Assembly (NCBI GenBank): GCA_902773355.1
Contig: CACYEI010000068.1
Coordinates: forward strand, 1 to 64,000
Direction: 5' to 3'
Length of the DNA stretch: 64,000 nucleotides
Source of the DNA: an uncultured Spirochaetales bacterium
GTDB lineage: Bacteria > Spirochaetota > Spirochaetia > Sphaerochaetales > Sphaerochaetaceae
Below, piece after piece: positions 45,744 through 55,866 of the stretch; positions within the stretch are counted from its first letter, which is position 1, and each line of letters starts with the position of its first letter. A program made the translations under genes and the position numbers. The notes below the pieces were generated by a model. The model did not search any database. It was not told the origin of the DNA and was given only the letters and a program-made list of their open reading frames with translations.

Positions 45744-47081
45744 TCACATTCCTAGTTGCTTCATCATAGCAGCCTGATAAGTTTTATTTTTAGCCAGTCT
45801 TTTCATTCCCAGCTTTAGTTTTTCAAATTTTTTTAACAAATGTCCAACTTCTCCTACAGATGTACCACTACCTTTAGCAATTCTTTTTTTTCTTGATGGT
45901 CCTATTATATAAATATTTTTTCTTTCTGTTAAGGTCATTGACTGAATTATAGCTTTTTCTTTAATTAATTTCTTCTTATCTATGTTATCTTCTGAAATAT
46001 TTCCTTTAAGAGCTCCAGGTAGCATATTCAATAATTTACCAATTCCGCCCATTTGGGTCATTTTTTCCAACTGTTCCAGATAATCTTGAAGATCAAACTC
46101 ATTTTTAGCCATCTTTTTTTCTAATTTAGCAGCTTGTTCTTCATCATATACTTCCTGAGCTTTTTCAACTAAAGAAACTACATCTCCCATTCCAAGAATT
46201 CTGGAAGCAATTCTATCAGGATAAAATGGTTCTAAATCATCAGGTTTTTCTCCAACACCAATAAATTTTATTGGTTTACCTACAATTTCTCTAAGTGATA
46301 ATGCAGCTCCACCTCTTGTATCAGAATCAAATTTAGTCAGAACAACACCAGAAATACCAACCTTATCTTCAAATTCCTTAGCTATATTAACTGCATTTTG
46401 ACCAGTCATGGCATCAACTACAAATAACGTCTCATCTGGTGAAACTGATGTTGCCACATTTCTAATTTCATTCATCATATCTTCATCTAAATGAAGTCTT
46501 CCTGAAGTATCTATTATTAATACATCATTTTGATTCTTTTTTGCTTCCTGATAGGCTAATCTTGCCACTTCTACTGGATCCTTTAAATCAGTTCTTGCAT
46601 AGACAGGAACTGAAATTTGCTGACCTAAAACCTGAAGTTGTGTTATGGCAGCAGGTCTAACTAAGTCAGCAGCTGCCAAAAGAACCCTTCTTCCTTCTTT
46701 TTTCAGTCTTAAAGCTAATTTGGCACTTGTAGTTGTTTTTCCAGATCCTTGAAGCCCCATCATTAGAATTACACTTACAGTATCAGGTCCTTTTAGATTT
46801 AATTTTTCAGAATTTGGAGATCCTAACAGTTCAACCATTTTATCGTATACAATTTTTGTGAATTGTTGTCCTGGATCTACTGATTTTAATACTTTATCTC
46901 CTAATGCTTCATCTGTAGTTCTATTGATAAATCTTCGTACTACCCGTAAATTTACATCAGCATCAAGCAATGCAATTTTTATTTCATCAACTGCATCCCT
47001 GATATTTTTTTCAGAAATTTTATTTTTTCCCTGAAAAGTTCTTATTATTGTTGAAAATTTTTCACCTATTGATTCAAACAT
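45744..47081 (-). CDS. ffh: Signal recognition particle protein Ffh
   Basis: The 445-residue SRP GTPase binds signal sequences of nascent membrane proteins. The N domain spans 1-100, and the G domain has P-loop GLQGSGKT at 109-116, DTSGRLH and TKFDSDTRGG. The methionine-rich M domain spans about 325-445 and includes GSGTSVGEVGHLLKKF, which binds SRP RNA. The SRP RNA gene is not in the window; the receptor ftsY is at 15804. AGGTG lies six bases before the ATG. Confidence 0.97.
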   Translation of the reverse strand: MFESIGEKFSTIIRTFQGKNKISEKNIRDAVDEIKIALLDADVNLRVVRRFINRTTDEALGDKVLKSVDPGQQFTKIVYDKMVELLGSPNSEKLNLKGPDTVSVILMMGLQGSGKTTTSAKLALRLKKEGRRVLLAAADLVRPAAITQLQVLGQQISVPVYARTDLKDPVEVARLAYQEAKKNQNDVLIIDTSGRLHLDEDMMNEIRNVATSVSPDETLFVVDAMTGQNAVNIAKEFEDKVGISGVVLTKFDSDTRGGAALSLREIVGKPIKFIGVGEKPDDLEPFYPDRIASRILGMGDVVSLVEKAQEVYDEEQAAKLEKKMAKNEFDLQDYLEQLEKMTQMGGIGKLLNMLPGALKGNISEDNIDKKKLIKEKAIIQSMTLTERKNIYIIGPSRKKRIAKGSGTSVGEVGHLLKKFEKLKLGMKRLAKNKTYQAAMMKQLGM

Positions 47082-47116
47082 ATACGCACCTATTTTTATT
47101 ATTTTAACTATTTATA

Positions 47117-49918
47117 TTATTTTAACGTGGCTTCATTCCCACTTTCATCTTTTTCATCACTTAAACTATATGACATTCCCATAGAAACACCAGGCTCTTC
47201 TTGAGTAACACCTAGAATAGAACTTGCTCCCATAGCAGTTTTTTTATTATGTGTTATTATAATAAACTGACTTTTATCTCCAAAAGTTTCCAGTACCCTA
47301 AGAAATGCATCAACATTTCTAGCATCTAACGCTGCATCTATTTCATCTAAAATACAGAATGGAGAAGATTTAACCTTATATGTTGCAAACAATAAGGCTA
47401 CTGCAGTCATAGATCTTTGACCGCCTGATAATAGGGACAGATGTGAAAGTTTCTGACCAGGCGGCTGAGCAAGAATTTCTATTCCTGACTCTAAAGCATT
47501 TTCAGGATCGGTTAGCGCAAGTTCTGCTTTACCCCCTCCAAATAGTGTTGTAAACATTTCCATAAATGCATCTGAAATAAGATTATATGTGTTAAGAAAT
47601 CTTTCTGTACTTTCTGTATTAATTCTTTCAACTATATTTTTTAAATCATCAACAGATTTATTTATATCTTCAAGATGAGAACTGTATAAATTATATGTTC
47701 TTTCAGCTTCTTCAAATTCTTCTTCAGCCAAATAGTTTACATTCCCCATATTGTGAATCTTATTTCTAACGCTTTCCAATTGCTTTTTCAGTTCCTCTGA
47801 AGATTCAGTTACTTCATGGTCATCTCTTATCAATAATGATTTGTGAGTTCTATCAGAATACTCTGTAAAATATGTTTCTATTTGTTTGTTCAGATTTTCA
47901 ATATTACTAGATGTTCTTATTAATTGTTCATTCAAACTTTGCTTTCTGTTAAATTTATCAGTATTTTCCATGTTTTCAGAATTTATTTCATTTAATAAAG
48001 CAGAAATCTGATCTTTCAATGCTTCATAATTAACTGTATCTTCATTAATTCTTTCTGAAAGTTTTTCTATTTCTTTTTTTGTTTGAGCTATTCCTCTTTT
48101 ATATTCCTCAGCAGAATCTAATTCTTTTTGATAGGTTTGCTTTACTGAATCAAAATCACTATCAAATTGATAAATATCTTCTTGAGTTTTTTCAATATTA
48201 TTTTTCAATACTTCAATTTCAGTATTCAAGGAATTCTTTTCTTCTTTTATTTCATCAATTTCGGAAGTACTTAAAAGTCTTGCATTTTCAAGTTTGATAA
48301 TTTCTTTCTTATAATCATCTATTATTTTATTGTTTTCTTCTTCCTGTTTTGCTATTTTATCAAGTTCATCATCTAAAATATTCTTTTCAGATAAAGTACT
48401 TTCAGGATCCATAAATTCATCTAAAAATGTTGGAATAGTTCCATTATATTCTTGAAACAAGCCTTTCAAATTTCCAAGTTCTTCAGTAAGATCAGTATAA
48501 GCAGAATTTAGTTCTGAAATTATTTTTTCATTAGAAGAACTTGTATTAATTAGATCTTTAATAATCTGTATTCTTGTTTTCAAGATATTTATAACCTTAT
48601 TTAAGTTCAGAATAAAATTAGATTCAGCACTTCTTCTTAACTCTGTACTATATGCACTCCCTTTTATACTTGATGATAGTTTTAATGTTATATCCTTAGC
48701 CAAATCATATATCTTATTATTTAGTACGGATCTCTGATTAACTAAGTCATCATTCTGTACGTTTAATTGATTAATATTGTTTTCAAATGAATTAATATTT
48801 TCCTGTATATTATTAATGTCAGTAGTTAATTGAATTTCTCTTTTTTCACATTTACTAAGCAATTCTCTTTTAGCACTCAATCTTGCTTCATAAGATGTTA
48901 TCATCTCTTTTAAGGCGTTAAGTCTGTCTTCAAATCTTTTAACATTAGATTCGGAAGTAACTATTCTAGACTGTTGCAGTTCAAGATTATTACTTATTAA
49001 ATTAAGCTTATCCTCTGCTGCATTTTTCTTTTCTTCATTTCTATGAATTGCTTCACCGCATTTATCCTGATTCCTTCTAAGGTTATCAAGATGTAATGTT
49101 TTTTCATTAATTGATTCTTCAATATTCTCAAGTTGTGCATTTAATTCAGATATTTCTTTCTGAAGTTTTTCTGTTTGTTCCTGACCTAAAGATATAGTTT
49201 TTCTCAAATTTTGAACATATGAAAGTTGTAATTCAGCATCTAAATCTTCTTCCATTTTTTGTAATTCTTTTCTTTTTCTTACCTGATCCACCTGTACTTT
49301 AAGTCTATCATATTTAACTTTTGAACTGTCATATTGAATCTGAATCTGTTTTAAATCTTCTTCATTTTTTTGAAGATTTCTATTAGCAATATCTTTATCT
49401 ACTTTACTTTTGCTAATTCCAGCTGCTTCTTCAAAAATATATCTTCTATCTTCCGCTTTTGCAGAAAGAATTTGATCAATTTTTCCCTGTTCAAGAATAC
49501 TATATGCCGTCTTACCAACTCCAGTATCTAAAAACAGGTTTTTAATATCTGTTAATCTACACAAATTTTGATTAATAAAATATTCACTTAAACCAGAACC
49601 TCTATGTAATCTTCTTTTAATTTCAACTTCTGTAGCTTCTATATTTAAAAGCCTTTCTTCATTATTAACAGTTAGAATAACTTCACAGAACTGCATGGGC
49701 GGTCTAGTCTCAGTTCCATTAAAAATAACGTCTTCATTTTTTGAAGCACGAAACGATGATGGTGCGGAAGTACCTAAAACCCATTTAACAGAATCAACAA
49801 CATTACTCTTCCCTGAGCCATTTGGACCTAATAATGCAGTAATGCCTTCTGAAAAATCAAATTTCCATCTATCAGCAAATGATTTAAAACCAAATAATTC
49901 AACAGACTTTAAAAACAT
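47117..49918 (-). CDS. smc: SMC-family chromosome condensation ATPase, hinge not recognisable
   Basis: The start is taken at the ATG 49918 (MFLKSVELFGFKSFADRW), giving 933 residues. Walker A is GPNGSGKSN at 31-39; at the C-terminal end come the signature LSLLSGGQRSMTAVAL and Walker B FCILDEIDAAL. Two long coiled-coil arms connect them. The middle, where a hinge of about 150 residues with conserved glycines is expected, is instead mostly helical with one short break (TIPTFLDEFMDPES). The total is about 250 residues shorter than typical bacterial SMC. An upstream in-frame start at 50125 would overlap rnhB and is rejected. It leads the ffh-rpsP operon. Confidence 0.9.
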   Translation of the reverse strand: MFLKSVELFGFKSFADRWKFDFSEGITALLGPNGSGKSNVVDSVKWVLGTSAPSSFRASKNEDVIFNGTETRPPMQFCEVILTVNNEERLLNIEATEVEIKRRLHRGSGLSEYFINQNLCRLTDIKNLFLDTGVGKTAYSILEQGKIDQILSAKAEDRRYIFEEAAGISKSKVDKDIANRNLQKNEEDLKQIQIQYDSSKVKYDRLKVQVDQVRKRKELQKMEEDLDAELQLSYVQNLRKTISLGQEQTEKLQKEISELNAQLENIEESINEKTLHLDNLRRNQDKCGEAIHRNEEKKNAAEDKLNLISNNLELQQSRIVTSESNVKRFEDRLNALKEMITSYEARLSAKRELLSKCEKREIQLTTDINNIQENINSFENNINQLNVQNDDLVNQRSVLNNKIYDLAKDITLKLSSSIKGSAYSTELRRSAESNFILNLNKVINILKTRIQIIKDLINTSSSNEKIISELNSAYTDLTEELGNLKGLFQEYNGTIPTFLDEFMDPESTLSEKNILDDELDKIAKQEEENNKIIDDYKKEIIKLENARLLSTSEIDEIKEEKNSLNTEIEVLKNNIEKTQEDIYQFDSDFDSVKQTYQKELDSAEEYKRGIAQTKKEIEKLSERINEDTVNYEALKDQISALLNEINSENMENTDKFNRKQSLNEQLIRTSSNIENLNKQIETYFTEYSDRTHKSLLIRDDHEVTESSEELKKQLESVRNKIHNMGNVNYLAEEEFEEAERTYNLYSSHLEDINKSVDDLKNIVERINTESTERFLNTYNLISDAFMEMFTTLFGGGKAELALTDPENALESGIEILAQPPGQKLSHLSLLSGGQRSMTAVALLFATYKVKSSPFCILDEIDAALDARNVDAFLRVLETFGDKSQFIIITHNKKTAMGASSILGVTQEEPGVSMGMSYSLSDEKDESGNEATLK

Positions 49919-49928
49919 AATCAAATTA

Positions 49929-49957
49929 ATTATAGTATTTATAAAAATAATTTTGAA
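49929..49957 (-). promoter_or_regulatory. Candidate sigma-70 promoter of smc with very short leader
   Basis: On the minus strand TTCAAA (49952-49957), a 17-base spacer and a perfect TATAAT (49929-49934) lie ten bases before the smc ATG. The mRNA leader would be only three or four bases with no Shine-Dalgarno sequence. The sequence also serves the divergent rnhB gene, for which no clear promoter is seen. Confidence 0.5.
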
Positions 49958-49961
49958 CACT

Positions 49962-50534
49962 ATGAATAAGAAAATAATAATTGGCGTTGATGAAGCTGGT
50001 AGAGGCCCTTTAGCTGGTCCTGTGTATTCTGCCGCTGTGGTACTTTCGGAAAATTTTGATTTATCATATCTTAATGATTCAAAGAAACTTAGTGCTATAA
50101 AAAGAGAAGAAGCTAAAAAATACATTTTAAAAAATGCCAGCTATTATTCAATATCATCAGTCAGCTCTGATATGATTGATGAAATAAACATTCTAAATGC
50201 TACTTTATTAAGTATGGAACAAGCAGTGGGAGAAGTTTTAAAAAAAATTAACCATTTAACTGACAATATTTTGATATTAATTGATGGAAATAAAACCATC
50301 AATACTTCTTATGAATGTAAAGCTATTATTAAAGGAGATTCAAAAATTCCTGAAATCATGGCAGCGTCAATTCTAGCTAAAACAGAAAGAGATAAATTTA
50401 TGATAGAAATGGATAAAATATATCCTTTATACGGATTTAAAAAACATAAAGGTTATGGAACAAAAGAACATTATGAAGCAATAAAAAAATATGGAGTCTG
50501 CCCGCTTCATAGAAAAACCTTCAGACTCCATTAA
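49962..50534 (+). CDS. rnhB: Ribonuclease HII
   Basis: The 190-residue enzyme removes ribonucleotides from DNA and RNA-DNA hybrids. The signature GVDEAGRGPLAGPVYSAAV lies near 8-26, with the second acidic site in LIDGNKTI and ASILAKTERDKFM downstream. The ATG at 49962 is used because a longer reading would run into smc. No clear Shine-Dalgarno sequence is visible. Its last 40 bases contain the stem of a terminator for the convergent groES transcript. Confidence 0.95.
   Translation: MNKKIIIGVDEAGRGPLAGPVYSAAVVLSENFDLSYLNDSKKLSAIKREEAKKYILKNASYYSISSVSSDMIDEINILNATLLSMEQAVGEVLKKINHLTDNILILIDGNKTINTSYECKAIIKGDSKIPEIMAASILAKTERDKFMIEMDKIYPLYGFKKHKGYGTKEHYEAIKKYGVCPLHRKTFRLH
50481..50531 (-). terminator. 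Intrinsic terminator of groES embedded in the end of rnhB
   Basis: A perfect 10-bp inverted repeat (ATGGAGTCTG at 50491-50500 and CAGACTCCAT at 50522-50531) encloses a 21-base loop. Read on the minus strand it is followed at once by ATTTTTTTAT (50481-50490). It starts 20 bases after the groES stop and lies within the last codons of rnhB on the other strand. On the plus strand no U-tract follows. Confidence 0.7.
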
Positions 50535-50551
50535 ATTTAATAATGATAAAG

Positions 50552-50812
50552 TTATTTTACAATAGCTAAAATGTCTTCTTCTTTTAAAATTAAACATTCA
50601 TCATTATTTATTTTTATAGATGTACCAGCATATTTATCATGAAGAATCTTATCTCCAACTTTTACATTAGCTACCTTGTCTCCTACTGCCTCAACTTTAC
50701 CAAACTGAGTTTTCTCTTGAGCAGTTTGAGGGATATAAAGACCGCTAGCAGTCTTTTCTTCAGCAGAATCAATTTTAACTAATACTCTCTCTCCAAGTGG
50801 TAACACATTCAT
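50552..50812 (-). CDS. groES: Co-chaperonin GroES
   Basis: The 86-residue protein caps the GroEL cavity. It starts NVLPLGERVLVKID, has the mobile loop region EEKTASGLYIPQTAQEKTQ and ends with the ILKEEDILAIVK strand. No groEL gene is adjacent; a separated groES is also known in treponemes. GGAGAT lies before the ATG. It has its own promoter flanked by an inverted repeat and its own terminator, so it is a monocistronic unit. Confidence 0.96.
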   Translation of the reverse strand: MNVLPLGERVLVKIDSAEEKTASGLYIPQTAQEKTQFGKVEAVGDKVANVKVGDKILHDKYAGTSIKINNDECLILKEEDILAIVK

Positions 50813-50845
50813 ATTAAATCTCCTATATGTAATAATTTATATCAC

Positions 50846-50887
50846 TACTTGCTAAAATATAACTTTAAAAAAATTATTCGGCAAGTA
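50846..50887 (-). promoter_or_regulatory. groES promoter with flanking inverted repeat (possible operator)
   Basis: On the minus strand TTGCCG (50879-50884), a 17-base spacer and TATATT (50856-50861) form the likely promoter. The perfect inverted repeat TACTTGC...GCAAGTA has one arm over the -35 (50881-50887) and the other just downstream of the -10 at the expected start site (50846-50852), 28 bases apart. It is not the classical CIRCE sequence. Confidence 0.45.
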
Positions 50888-52534
50888 TTATACTTTTTTA
50901 ATATTTGGTATTAATGCATCTAAATCTATATCAAGTAAAACATTAAACTGAAAATCTGATTTTGTCTTATTTGTATGTTCAAAATTCCATTTAGTAATAC
51001 TTGAAAGTTTAAGTTTGTAGTTCAAAACATTATTAAATAATTTACCTTCCACTCCTAAATCAAATACCAGTGCATTTTCTCTTGGAAGTAATATATGATT
51101 TTTAGATATAGTCCTATCTTCATTCTTGCCTATTCCATAATTTCCTTTTGATCTGAATGATATATTTGATAGTAAAGTTAAATCCCAGTTTCTATATTTT
51201 CCACCAATACTTATTACCCATACATCTCCTCCATATGGATATCCTATAAATTGTGATTCATTTTCACTGTTCATGTAGTTGTCTCCAACAAGATCTACAT
51301 TCCAGTTTTTAACATTGTCATAATCTTCTTTTAAATTATCATCAATAATACCATAGTAAAAGTTATCTTCTTCTTTTAAATATAATTGTGGACTATTATA
51401 AACAAATTCAATATATGGCTCCAAGATACCGTTTTTATCAAAATCAAAAGCTCCCTTTGCATTAAATAGGATGCCATATGAATTATCTCCACTGTTTTCA
51501 AGTTCACCAGAAGTAAATAATTGATCAATAATTACGTTAAGATTTAATTCTATACCTGGAATAACTGGATAACTTATTTCAAAACCAAAATAGTTATTTG
51601 AATTTCCAGAATAAAAAGAAAAAGTATTGTGAATCATCATAAAAGGGTTTAATGCTTCTAAATTACCTAATAGACCTGATGTAAATACTGAGTTTCCTTC
51701 ATATAAAGAAATACTTAAAATTTTTGGTATTACAGCTGAAAATCTATGATTAATAATTGTTTTTGATTTAGAACCAAGATCTGTAATATGAAGATATGCT
51801 GTATTGTCTTTAAAATCCCAATAATTAAAAGACAATGCTGTAAAATCATAAGAAAGAAAACCATCATAAACAGAAAATTTTGCAAATTTATCATAAAGAT
51901 GATTTTCAGAAAAATTTAAATTACCTGTAACACCATTACCTGCACTTATTCTATCTCTACCTATAACCAAATTTAAGGATTTATTTCCAATTGATCCATA
52001 TGCTTTTATGGGATATGACAAAAGACCAAATTTTACATTATAAAGTGTATTTAATCTTATATCACCTAACTCTGTATAATCACTAAATTGCTTAGGATAA
52101 AGATCAATATCAAAGACACCATAAAAATATTTTGAAATACCTATTTGGAAATCAAAATTAGCAAATGATTTCATCTCATTGTATTTAATTACATCATTAC
52201 CTCTTATCATTTGAAATAAGAGTAAATCTATATCTGCATCTATTGTAACTGAGTCACTTTTAAATAATTTAGGAGAACTAGTTAATCTGTTTTTTAATTC
52301 AAAATATATTTTTAAAGAACTAGAACTTAAAACAGAAGTATCTATAGTTTCAAGCATTTTTATTAAATTATGCTGTGTAATTGGATATGTAAGATTAATT
52401 AAAGGTGTACCTGTAAGTTTACTTAATAACAAAAGTGTTTGAACTTCAGGTGATGAGTAAGAATAAGTTTGTACTGCCGCAAATGTATAAAAAGAAATAA
52501 ATAGTAGAACAAAAATAATTATAAATTTTTTCAT
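50888..52534 (-). CDS. Putative outer-membrane beta-barrel protein
   Basis: The 548-residue protein has a signal peptide ([19 protein letters not shown]) and then a long series of amphipathic beta-strands with alternating aromatic residues, consistent with an outer-membrane barrel. The stretch [20 protein letters not shown] near 188-207 recalls the Wzi-like capsule-assembly barrels, but this is only a local resemblance. No enzyme motif is seen. It is translationally coupled to the upstream xer gene (4-base overlap), at the distal end of the division operon. Function is unknown. Confidence 0.6.
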   Translation of the reverse strand: MKKFIIIFVLLFISFYTFAAVQTYSYSSPEVQTLLLLSKLTGTPLINLTYPITQHNLIKMLETIDTSVLSSSSLKIYFELKNRLTSSPKLFKSDSVTIDADIDLLLFQMIRGNDVIKYNEMKSFANFDFQIGISKYFYGVFDIDLYPKQFSDYTELGDIRLNTLYNVKFGLLSYPIKAYGSIGNKSLNLVIGRDRISAGNGVTGNLNFSENHLYDKFAKFSVYDGFLSYDFTALSFNYWDFKDNTAYLHITDLGSKSKTIINHRFSAVIPKILSISLYEGNSVFTSGLLGNLEALNPFMMIHNTFSFYSGNSNNYFGFEISYPVIPGIELNLNVIIDQLFTSGELENSGDNSYGILFNAKGAFDFDKNGILEPYIEFVYNSPQLYLKEEDNFYYGIIDDNLKEDYDNVKNWNVDLVGDNYMNSENESQFIGYPYGGDVWVISIGGKYRNWDLTLLSNISFRSKGNYGIGKNEDRTISKNHILLPRENALVFDLGVEGKLFNNVLNYKLKLSSITKWNFEHTNKTKSDFQFNVLLDIDLDALIPNIKKV

Positions 52535-53430
52535 TTATTCATAATTCTACTATATTCATTATAAAGGTCAATTGTATTTACGTGTGTATATATTTCTGTA
52601 GTACGAATATCCGCATGACCCAATAATTCCTGTACTGATCTTAAGTCAGCTCCATTTTGTAACAAATGAGTTGCAAAACTATGTCTGAGTGTATGAACTT
52701 TTGAGTTAGTATCTGAGATACTGCAATATTTTTTCAGTCTGTTCCATATTTGTTGCCTTGTAATTCTATCACCTTTTTGAGATAAAAATAGTGCCTTCTG
52801 TTTTTTATCTTTTAATAAAGTATTTCTAGAAATATTTAAATAATCATTTATATCATTTACAGCTACTGAGCCCATAGGTAACAAACGTTGTTTATTTCTT
52901 TTACCTGTGACTAAAATTCTGTTTTCGTTTTTATAATAGTCATTTAAATTTAAAGAAACACATTCAGAAACCCTTAAACCACAAGAATAAATTAGTTCAA
53001 AAATAGCTTTGTCTCTTACTCCTAGGTAATCATCTGTATTAATTGATGATAAAATATTGTCAATTTTATCATAATCCCAAACTACAGGAAGATCTTTTTC
53101 TAATCTTATCTTTCCTAATAGCTCTGTTGGATTATCATCTCTTATTTTTTGTAAATTAATAAATTCAAAAAAATCTTTCAACGCAGTTCTATATTTAAAA
53201 ATAGTAGAATAACTTAGACATTTTTCTTGAGATAAATAAATCAAAAAATTTCTTATATCTCTATTTAAAACTGTTTCAATATTCAAGTTTTTTTCATCCA
53301 AATAAGAGATAAAATCAATTATTGTAGGTAAATAAGTATTTATACTGCTTAACATTAATCCTCTATCAATTATTAAATACTCTTTAAAGGATAAAATTAA
53401 GTCAGAATCTGTTTTAATCATCTTTTCCAT
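52531..53430 (-). CDS. xerC: Tyrosine recombinase XerC/XerD-like
   Basis: The 299-residue recombinase should resolve chromosome dimers at dif. The N-terminal SAM-like core-binding domain spans about 1-95. The catalytic domain shows the Arg in [27 protein letters not shown] (H-x-x-R), [13 protein letters not shown] with the tyrosine nucleophile, and a Lys in [10 protein letters not shown]. The start is taken at ATG 53430, which overlaps the ftsZ end; ATG 53421 is nearly as good. Only one Xer gene is seen here, and XerC versus XerD cannot be decided. Its place directly after ftsZ fits dimer resolution at division. Confidence 0.88.
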   Translation of the reverse strand: MEKMIKTDSDLILSFKEYLIIDRGLMLSSINTYLPTIIDFISYLDEKNLNIETVLNRDIRNFLIYLSQEKCLSYSTIFKYRTALKDFFEFINLQKIRDDNPTELLGKIRLEKDLPVVWDYDKIDNILSSINTDDYLGVRDKAIFELIYSCGLRVSECVSLNLNDYYKNENRILVTGKRNKQRLLPMGSVAVNDINDYLNISRNTLLKDKKQKALFLSQKGDRITRQQIWNRLKKYCSISDTNSKVHTLRHSFATHLLQNGADLRSVQELLGHADIRTTEIYTHVNTIDLYNEYSRIMNK

Positions 53431-54610
53431 AACGTAGAATAGCAGGGATAGAATAATCAGTGTCATCAGATTGATCATTTTTTTGCATATCTATCTGCTG
53501 TTGGAATTCTTGCCATCTGCTTATTATCATTCCTGGTTCCTTAGAATTATTATCAGAAGAAACTGAATCTTTATTTAAGCTTTCAAAAACAGAGACTGAA
53601 GGTTGATTTTGTGGTTTTGTAAATCCTGTAGCAACAACTGTAACCTTAATTTTTTCGCCAAGATCGGGGTTATATGCCTGTCCAGCTATAATAAAAGCAT
53701 CTGGATCTGCTGTTTTGGTAATATATTCTACTATCTGCTGATATTCATTCATAGTTATGTTATCGCTAGACGTAACGTTAATAAGAATACTTTTTGATCC
53801 ATTAATGCTGTAACCTTCAAGCAGATTATTATGTATTGCATTTTTTGCTGCCTTTATTGCTCTTTCTGGCCCTTCACCCATGCCCATTCCCATTAATGCA
53901 TCACCTTTATTTTTCATAATAGACTTCACATCAGCAAAATCAATATTTATTTCTCCAGGAACAGTGATTAATTCTGAAATGCCTTGAATACCTTGTTTTA
54001 AAACATCATCAGCCATTTCAAAGGCTTCTCTAACCGTTGTTTTGGTTTCAGATGCAGTAAGAAGTTTTTGATTTGGAATTATTATTAATGTATCAACATT
54101 TTTTTTAAGTTCTTCTATTCCTTTTTTGGCAAAATCCGCTTTAGGCTTTCCTTCAAATTGAAATGGTGTAGTAACAACTCCTACTGTTAAAATATCCTGT
54201 TCTCTGGAAAGCCTAGCTACAACAGATGCTGCTCCTGTCCCAGTTCCTCCACCCATTCCAGCTGTTATAAACACCATATTTGCACCACTTATAGCTTCTT
54301 TTATATCCTGAGAACTTTCTTCTGCTGCTTTTTTACCAATTTCAGGGTTGCCGCCAGCTCCAAGACCTTTAGTTAAATTTTTTCCTATGGCTATTCTTAC
54401 TTTAGCATTAGACCTTCTAAGTGCCTGAATATCTGTATTTAGAGCAATAAATTCAACTTTATCAATGTTGCATTTAATCATGTTATTGACAGCATTTCCA
54501 CCTGCTCCACCTACTCCAACTACTTTTATAATTGTAGGTTCATTTGAATTTAATAAGAAATTATCAACTTCTTCTGAATTTGATTCAAAATTATCAAAAA
54601 AATCGTTCAT
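53414..54610 (-). CDS. ftsZ: Cell division GTPase FtsZ
   Basis: The 398-residue tubulin homologue forms the Z ring. The tubulin signature GGGTGTG is at 120-126, with [14 protein letters not shown] at 31-44 and the T7 loop in [11 protein letters not shown]. The flexible linker is followed by a C-terminal peptide [11 protein letters not shown] resembling the FtsA-binding tail. All catalytic parts appear intact. It lies 17 bases after ftsA and overlaps xer. Confidence 0.97.
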   Translation of the reverse strand: MNDFFDNFESNSEEVDNFLLNSNEPTIIKVVGVGGAGGNAVNNMIKCNIDKVEFIALNTDIQALRRSNAKVRIAIGKNLTKGLGAGGNPEIGKKAAEESSQDIKEAISGANMVFITAGMGGGTGTGAASVVARLSREQDILTVGVVTTPFQFEGKPKADFAKKGIEELKKNVDTLIIIPNQKLLTASETKTTVREAFEMADDVLKQGIQGISELITVPGEINIDFADVKSIMKNKGDALMGMGMGEGPERAIKAAKNAIHNNLLEGYSINGSKSILINVTSSDNITMNEYQQIVEYITKTADPDAFIIAGQAYNPDLGEKIKVTVVATGFTKPQNQPSVSVFESLNKDSVSSDNNSKEPGMIISRWQEFQQQIDMQKNDQSDDTDYSIPAILRYGKDD

Positions 54611-54627
54611 AAATACCCTCTCAAATC

Positions 54628-55866
54628 TTATACTACAGTTTTAAAAAAATTAGATATTTTTTTAAAAATTGAAAACTCATTATTATTTCTTCTATCATCA
54701 TTTGAGTGAAAAACAGAAGAACTACTATTCTTGACTTCATTTTTTAATAAACCTAAAACAGTTGTATATCTAGGATTAATAAAATTTCTATCAAGTCCAG
54801 GTAATGCTTCAGGAAAAGACAGCTTTGATGGTAGACCAAAAATTTCTGAGCATAATTCATTAACACCTGATAAAAGAGAGCCACCACCAACTAAATATAC
54901 TCCAGCTCCATAAGATAATAAGCCAACATTTTCATCAAGTTGTTTTTTTAACAATGAAAATATTTCAGCCATTCTTGCTTCTATAATTTTACTTAATTCT
55001 ACTTTAGGTATTTTAATAGATGGAAGCCCACTGCTAGCTGGTATTTCAACATATTCATTATTATCTACTGATGGTAGATAACAATTACCAAATTCATGTT
55101 TTATTTGTGCTGATTCCTGTTTGGTTCTTTTAGAAATATAAGATATATCATTTGTTACATTATCTCCACCAAGATCAATTCCTCCAATATATACCGGATA
55201 ACCATTTGAATACGCTATTATACCTGAACTTTGCGCACCAAGATTTATTAATACCACTCCTTTTTGTTTGTCTTCATCATTTAAAACAACATCAGCATCA
55301 GCTAAAATTTGAACCATCTTCCTAGAAGAAAATGAATTAATCCTGTTTAAACAGTTTTCAATATTTTTTATCACAGCAGTATTTCCACAAACTAAAAGTG
55401 CATTTACTTCTAATCTATGACCCAAAGTATTTACAGGTATATTTTCTTTAATTTTTTCATCTACTTTATAATCCTGAACTAGAGTATGAATTATTGAGGT
55501 ATTATTTGGAATTTCAATAGATCTAGCTACATCTAAAGACCTATAAATATCAGAATAAGAAATAACCTGATCTTTTGAATGAATTCCCACAACTCCTGTA
55601 TTTTTTTTACATATAACTTCTGAACTGCATAAGCCTGTTATAAGAATTTTTGTACTAATTCCTGCCTGTCTTTGTGCTTCGTTTATAACTGATTTTATAC
55701 AATTTGATGCTAAGGAAATATCAACAATTTTGCCCTTTTTTATACCTTCACTTGGTCTCTCACAAATACTATCAATCATTAATCTATCTCTGCTTATTGT
55801 TCCAATTGCAGATCTAATCCTTTCGGAACCAATATCTAAGGAAAGTACTATTTTATCTCCGGTCAT
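54628..55866 (-). CDS. ftsA: Cell division protein FtsA
   Basis: The 412-residue actin-like ATPase tethers FtsZ to the membrane. The N-terminal phosphate loop is in [15 protein letters not shown], the second in [14 protein letters not shown] near 194-207, and the adenosine motif is [15 protein letters not shown] near 320. The end ([14 protein letters not shown]) is the amphipathic membrane-targeting helix. The start overlaps the ftsQ stop by one base. Confidence 0.95.
   Translation of the reverse strand: MTGDKIVLSLDIGSERIRSAIGTISRDRLMIDSICERPSEGIKKGKIVDISLASNCIKSVINEAQRQAGISTKILITGLCSSEVICKKNTGVVGIHSKDQVISYSDIYRSLDVARSIEIPNNTSIIHTLVQDYKVDEKIKENIPVNTLGHRLEVNALLVCGNTAVIKNIENCLNRINSFSSRKMVQILADADVVLNDEDKQKGVVLINLGAQSSGIIAYSNGYPVYIGGIDLGGDNVTNDISYISKRTKQESAQIKHEFGNCYLPSVDNNEYVEIPASSGLPSIKIPKVELSKIIEARMAEIFSLLKKQLDENVGLLSYGAGVYLVGGGSLLSGVNELCSEIFGLPSKLSFPEALPGLDRNFINPRYTTVLGLLKNEVKNSSSSVFHSNDDRRNNNEFSIFKKISNFFKTVV

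Noticed and set aside
49919-50125. Upstream in-frame start that would add about 69 residues to SMC
   Set aside because: It would overlap the 5' half of rnhB on the other strand; the canonical SMC N-terminus (MFLKSVELFGFKSF) begins at 49918 directly after a good promoter.
50846-50887. CIRCE element in front of groES
   Set aside because: The sequence TTAGCACTC-N9-GAGTGCTAA is not present; only a different inverted repeat is seen.
53431-53478. Longer Xer start inside ftsZ
   Set aside because: The added residues overlap the conserved ftsZ tail and are not part of a Xer N-terminus.
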